From: Helicobacteraceae bacterium
GTDB lineage: Bacteria; Campylobacterota; Campylobacteria; Campylobacterales; Sulfurimonadaceae
Reading direction: 5' to 3'
DNA: 6,734 nt
Assembly: GCA_030642185.1 (NCBI GenBank)
Contig: DAOWOG010000067.1
Span: forward strand, 1 to 6,734
The first letter of the stretch is position 1. Every line of letters starts with the position of its first letter. This document shows positions 5,342 to 6,734 of this stretch, piece by piece. The position numbers were made by a program, and so were the translations under genes. A model generated the notes under the pieces. That model did not search any database. It worked only from the letters and a program-made list of their open reading frames with translations, and was not told where the DNA came from.

Positions 5342-6734
5342 ATGATCTACGGTGTTGATGAAAATATGACATTAACCGGTATGGCCGATAAAAACGGCAA
5401 CGACTGGAACCGGAGTGTAGACGATGAGGGGCGCATCATCTCAGAGACTACTCCTCTGGGTGCCACAACTTCCTACAAGTATGATGGAGACCGAAGAGTA
5501 GCATCAGAGATCACCTCTGCCCTTGGTCATGTTACCAAAATAGCCTATGATGCAAATAAGAACCCGACAACAATCACACTGCCAGACAACTCCACATATA
5601 AAACAACTTATGACAGCAGGGGTAATGTTGTGGCCACAACAAACCCATCCGGTGTTAAAACCAGTGCCATCACTTACAATGCCAATTCTCAGCCTACAAC
5701 TATGACAAATGCACTCGGTGATGCAATCTCTTTGAGCTACAACACATTCGGTCTGGCAAGTACTGTCACCGATGCCAAAGGGAACAAGACAACCTATGCT
5801 TATGATATCATGGGATTCCTGACTAAAACAGTCAATGCCCTGGGCCATGAGATCATCTATACCTATGACGCGGCAGGCAGACTGCTCTCTCTAAAAGATC
5901 CTGCAGGAAACAGCACTGTCTACCAATACGATGATTTCGGCAGAGTAGCAATGGAAACCCGTCCCAACGGCAGAACTCTTACCTACAGCTATGACAAAGG
6001 AAATCGTCTGATTGGCATAACAGACAGTGCTGGCCGAGCAACGGCATTGACCTATGATAAAGTCGGAAATATCACCAAAGTTGCAGTAGGCTCATCCTAC
6101 ATTCAGTACTGGCATGATGCAACAGGCAAAATAACACAGGCATATGACAGCAACAGCAGACAAAGGGTCTATTTTATCTATGATAAAGACGGGCAACCGA
6201 CCCAGGAAAAACAGCATAATAAAGCGATAGATTATACCTATGATCTCGATGGAAATCTTGCGACGATGGCCGCAATGGACACCACAACAACCTACACCAG
6301 AAACAGCTTGGGAGCACTTACGTCACTTAGTGACGGTACTGATACTTTTACATTCGCCTATGATGCCAACGGCCTGCGCAAAAGCATCACCTATCCGAAC
6401 GGGCTACAGACAACTTACGGCTTTGACAATGCATCTCGTCTGGTTACATTAGCGAACGGACTCAGCCAAAACAGCTATATCTATGATAAAAATGGGATGA
6501 TGATTCAAAAAACACTCGATGGTACAGCGACAAGTTACAGTTATGATACGACAGGGAGGCTGACCGGTGCGGGAGTAGACAACTACAGCTATGATACAGC
6601 CGGAAATATGCTAAATGAGTCTGCTGTCTACAATACAACAACCAATCAGCTAAGCCAAACGGCTGACTATACTTACCAATACGATGCGTTTGGAAACCTG
6701 GCGAAAAAAACTGAAAAGGCAAGCGGAAGGTATA
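5342..6734 (+). CDS. RHS/YD-repeat protein, continuation after the stop (cut by right edge)
   Basis: This is the main repeat body of the same RHS gene. The frame is open from 5243; 5342 is simply its first ATG, and I see no ribosome binding site there or at the GTG at 5297, so independent translation is doubtful. From about 5470 onward some twenty YD repeats of roughly 21 residues follow one another. Examples are YTYDAAGRLLSLKDPAGN, YQYDDFGRVAMETRPNG, FAYDANGLRKSITYPNG and YSYDTTGRLTGAGVDN. The last one visible is YQYDAFGNLAKKTEK. In known RHS proteins such repeats wind into a hollow beta shell that encloses a variable C-terminal domain, often a toxin. The core end motif and any C-terminal domain lie beyond the window, so toxicity cannot be judged. 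The repeats at codons 331-370 are degenerate; those after about codon 390 look well kept. It could be annotated with 4250-5242 as one pseudogene. Confidence 0.8.
   Translation, partial: MIYGVDENMTLTGMADKNGNDWNRSVDDEGRIISETTPLGATTSYKYDGDRRVASEITSALGHVTKIAYDANKNPTTITLPDNSTYKTTYDSRGNVVATTNPSGVKTSAITYNANSQPTTMTNALGDAISLSYNTFGLASTVTDAKGNKTTYAYDIMGFLTKTVNALGHEIIYTYDAAGRLLSLKDPAGNSTVYQYDDFGRVAMETRPNGRTLTYSYDKGNRLIGITDSAGRATALTYDKVGNITKVAVGSSYIQYWHDATGKITQAYDSNSRQRVYFIYDKDGQPTQEKQHNKAIDYTYDLDGNLATMAAMDTTTTYTRNSLGALTSLSDGTDTFTFAYDANGLRKSITYPNGLQTTYGFDNASRLVTLANGLSQNSYIYDKNGMMIQKTLDGTATSYSYDTTGRLTGAGVDNYSYDTAGNMLNESAVYNTTTNQLSQTADYTYQYDAFGNLAKKTEKASGRY

Noticed and set aside
5504..5848. A Cys-rich 114-codon minus-strand frame.
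   Set aside because: It is antisense to the YD repeats; the Cys richness comes from reverse-reading Gly and Ala codons of the repeats. It has no start signal.

Overview
The window looks like a chromosomal stretch from a low-to-moderate GC Gram-negative bacterium, most likely a member of the Campylobacterota (Sulfurovum/Sulfurimonas-like). This is an inference from the wording of the ilvC N-terminus, from promoters with a good -10 box, weak -35 boxes and AT-rich upstream DNA, and from two outer-membrane-type products. No rRNA marker is present to confirm it. TGA ends the outer-membrane gene here, so the standard bacterial code is assumed.

Layout, left to right. (1) Positions 1-179, minus strand: the first 59 codons of ilvC (ketol-acid reductoisomerase, branched-chain amino acid synthesis), running off the left edge. 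(2) Positions 180-336: a divergent promoter region. (3) Positions 337-990, plus strand: an acidic protein of 217 residues that I do not recognise. (4) Positions 985-1026: two inverted repeats between convergent genes. (5) Positions 1023-1826, minus strand: a predicted outer-membrane beta-barrel protein with a signal peptide and a C-terminal Phe. (6) Positions 1827-1993: a second divergent promoter region with a 9-bp AT-only tandem repeat. (7) Positions 1994-4231, plus strand: a 745-residue lipoprotein with three PKD domains and three FlgD-like Ig modules. (8) Position 4250 to the right edge, plus strand: a large exported RHS/YD-repeat protein. It is interrupted by one in-frame TGA at 5240-5242 and runs off the right edge with no further stop.

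The lipoprotein and the RHS gene are 18 bases apart, each with a strong ribosome binding site, so they probably form one operon. The likely picture is a surface-anchored adhesive lipoprotein made together with an exported RHS shell protein, but the pairing is inferred from context. The most notable feature is the break in the RHS gene. The reading frame is the same on both sides of the TGA, and the YD repeats just after it have lost most of their signature Gly, Asp and Pro residues. This points to a decaying gene, an assembly problem, or less likely a readthrough arrangement.

I saw no tRNA, rRNA, CRISPR array, insertion sequence or origin. No gene-free stretch exceeds 300 bases.
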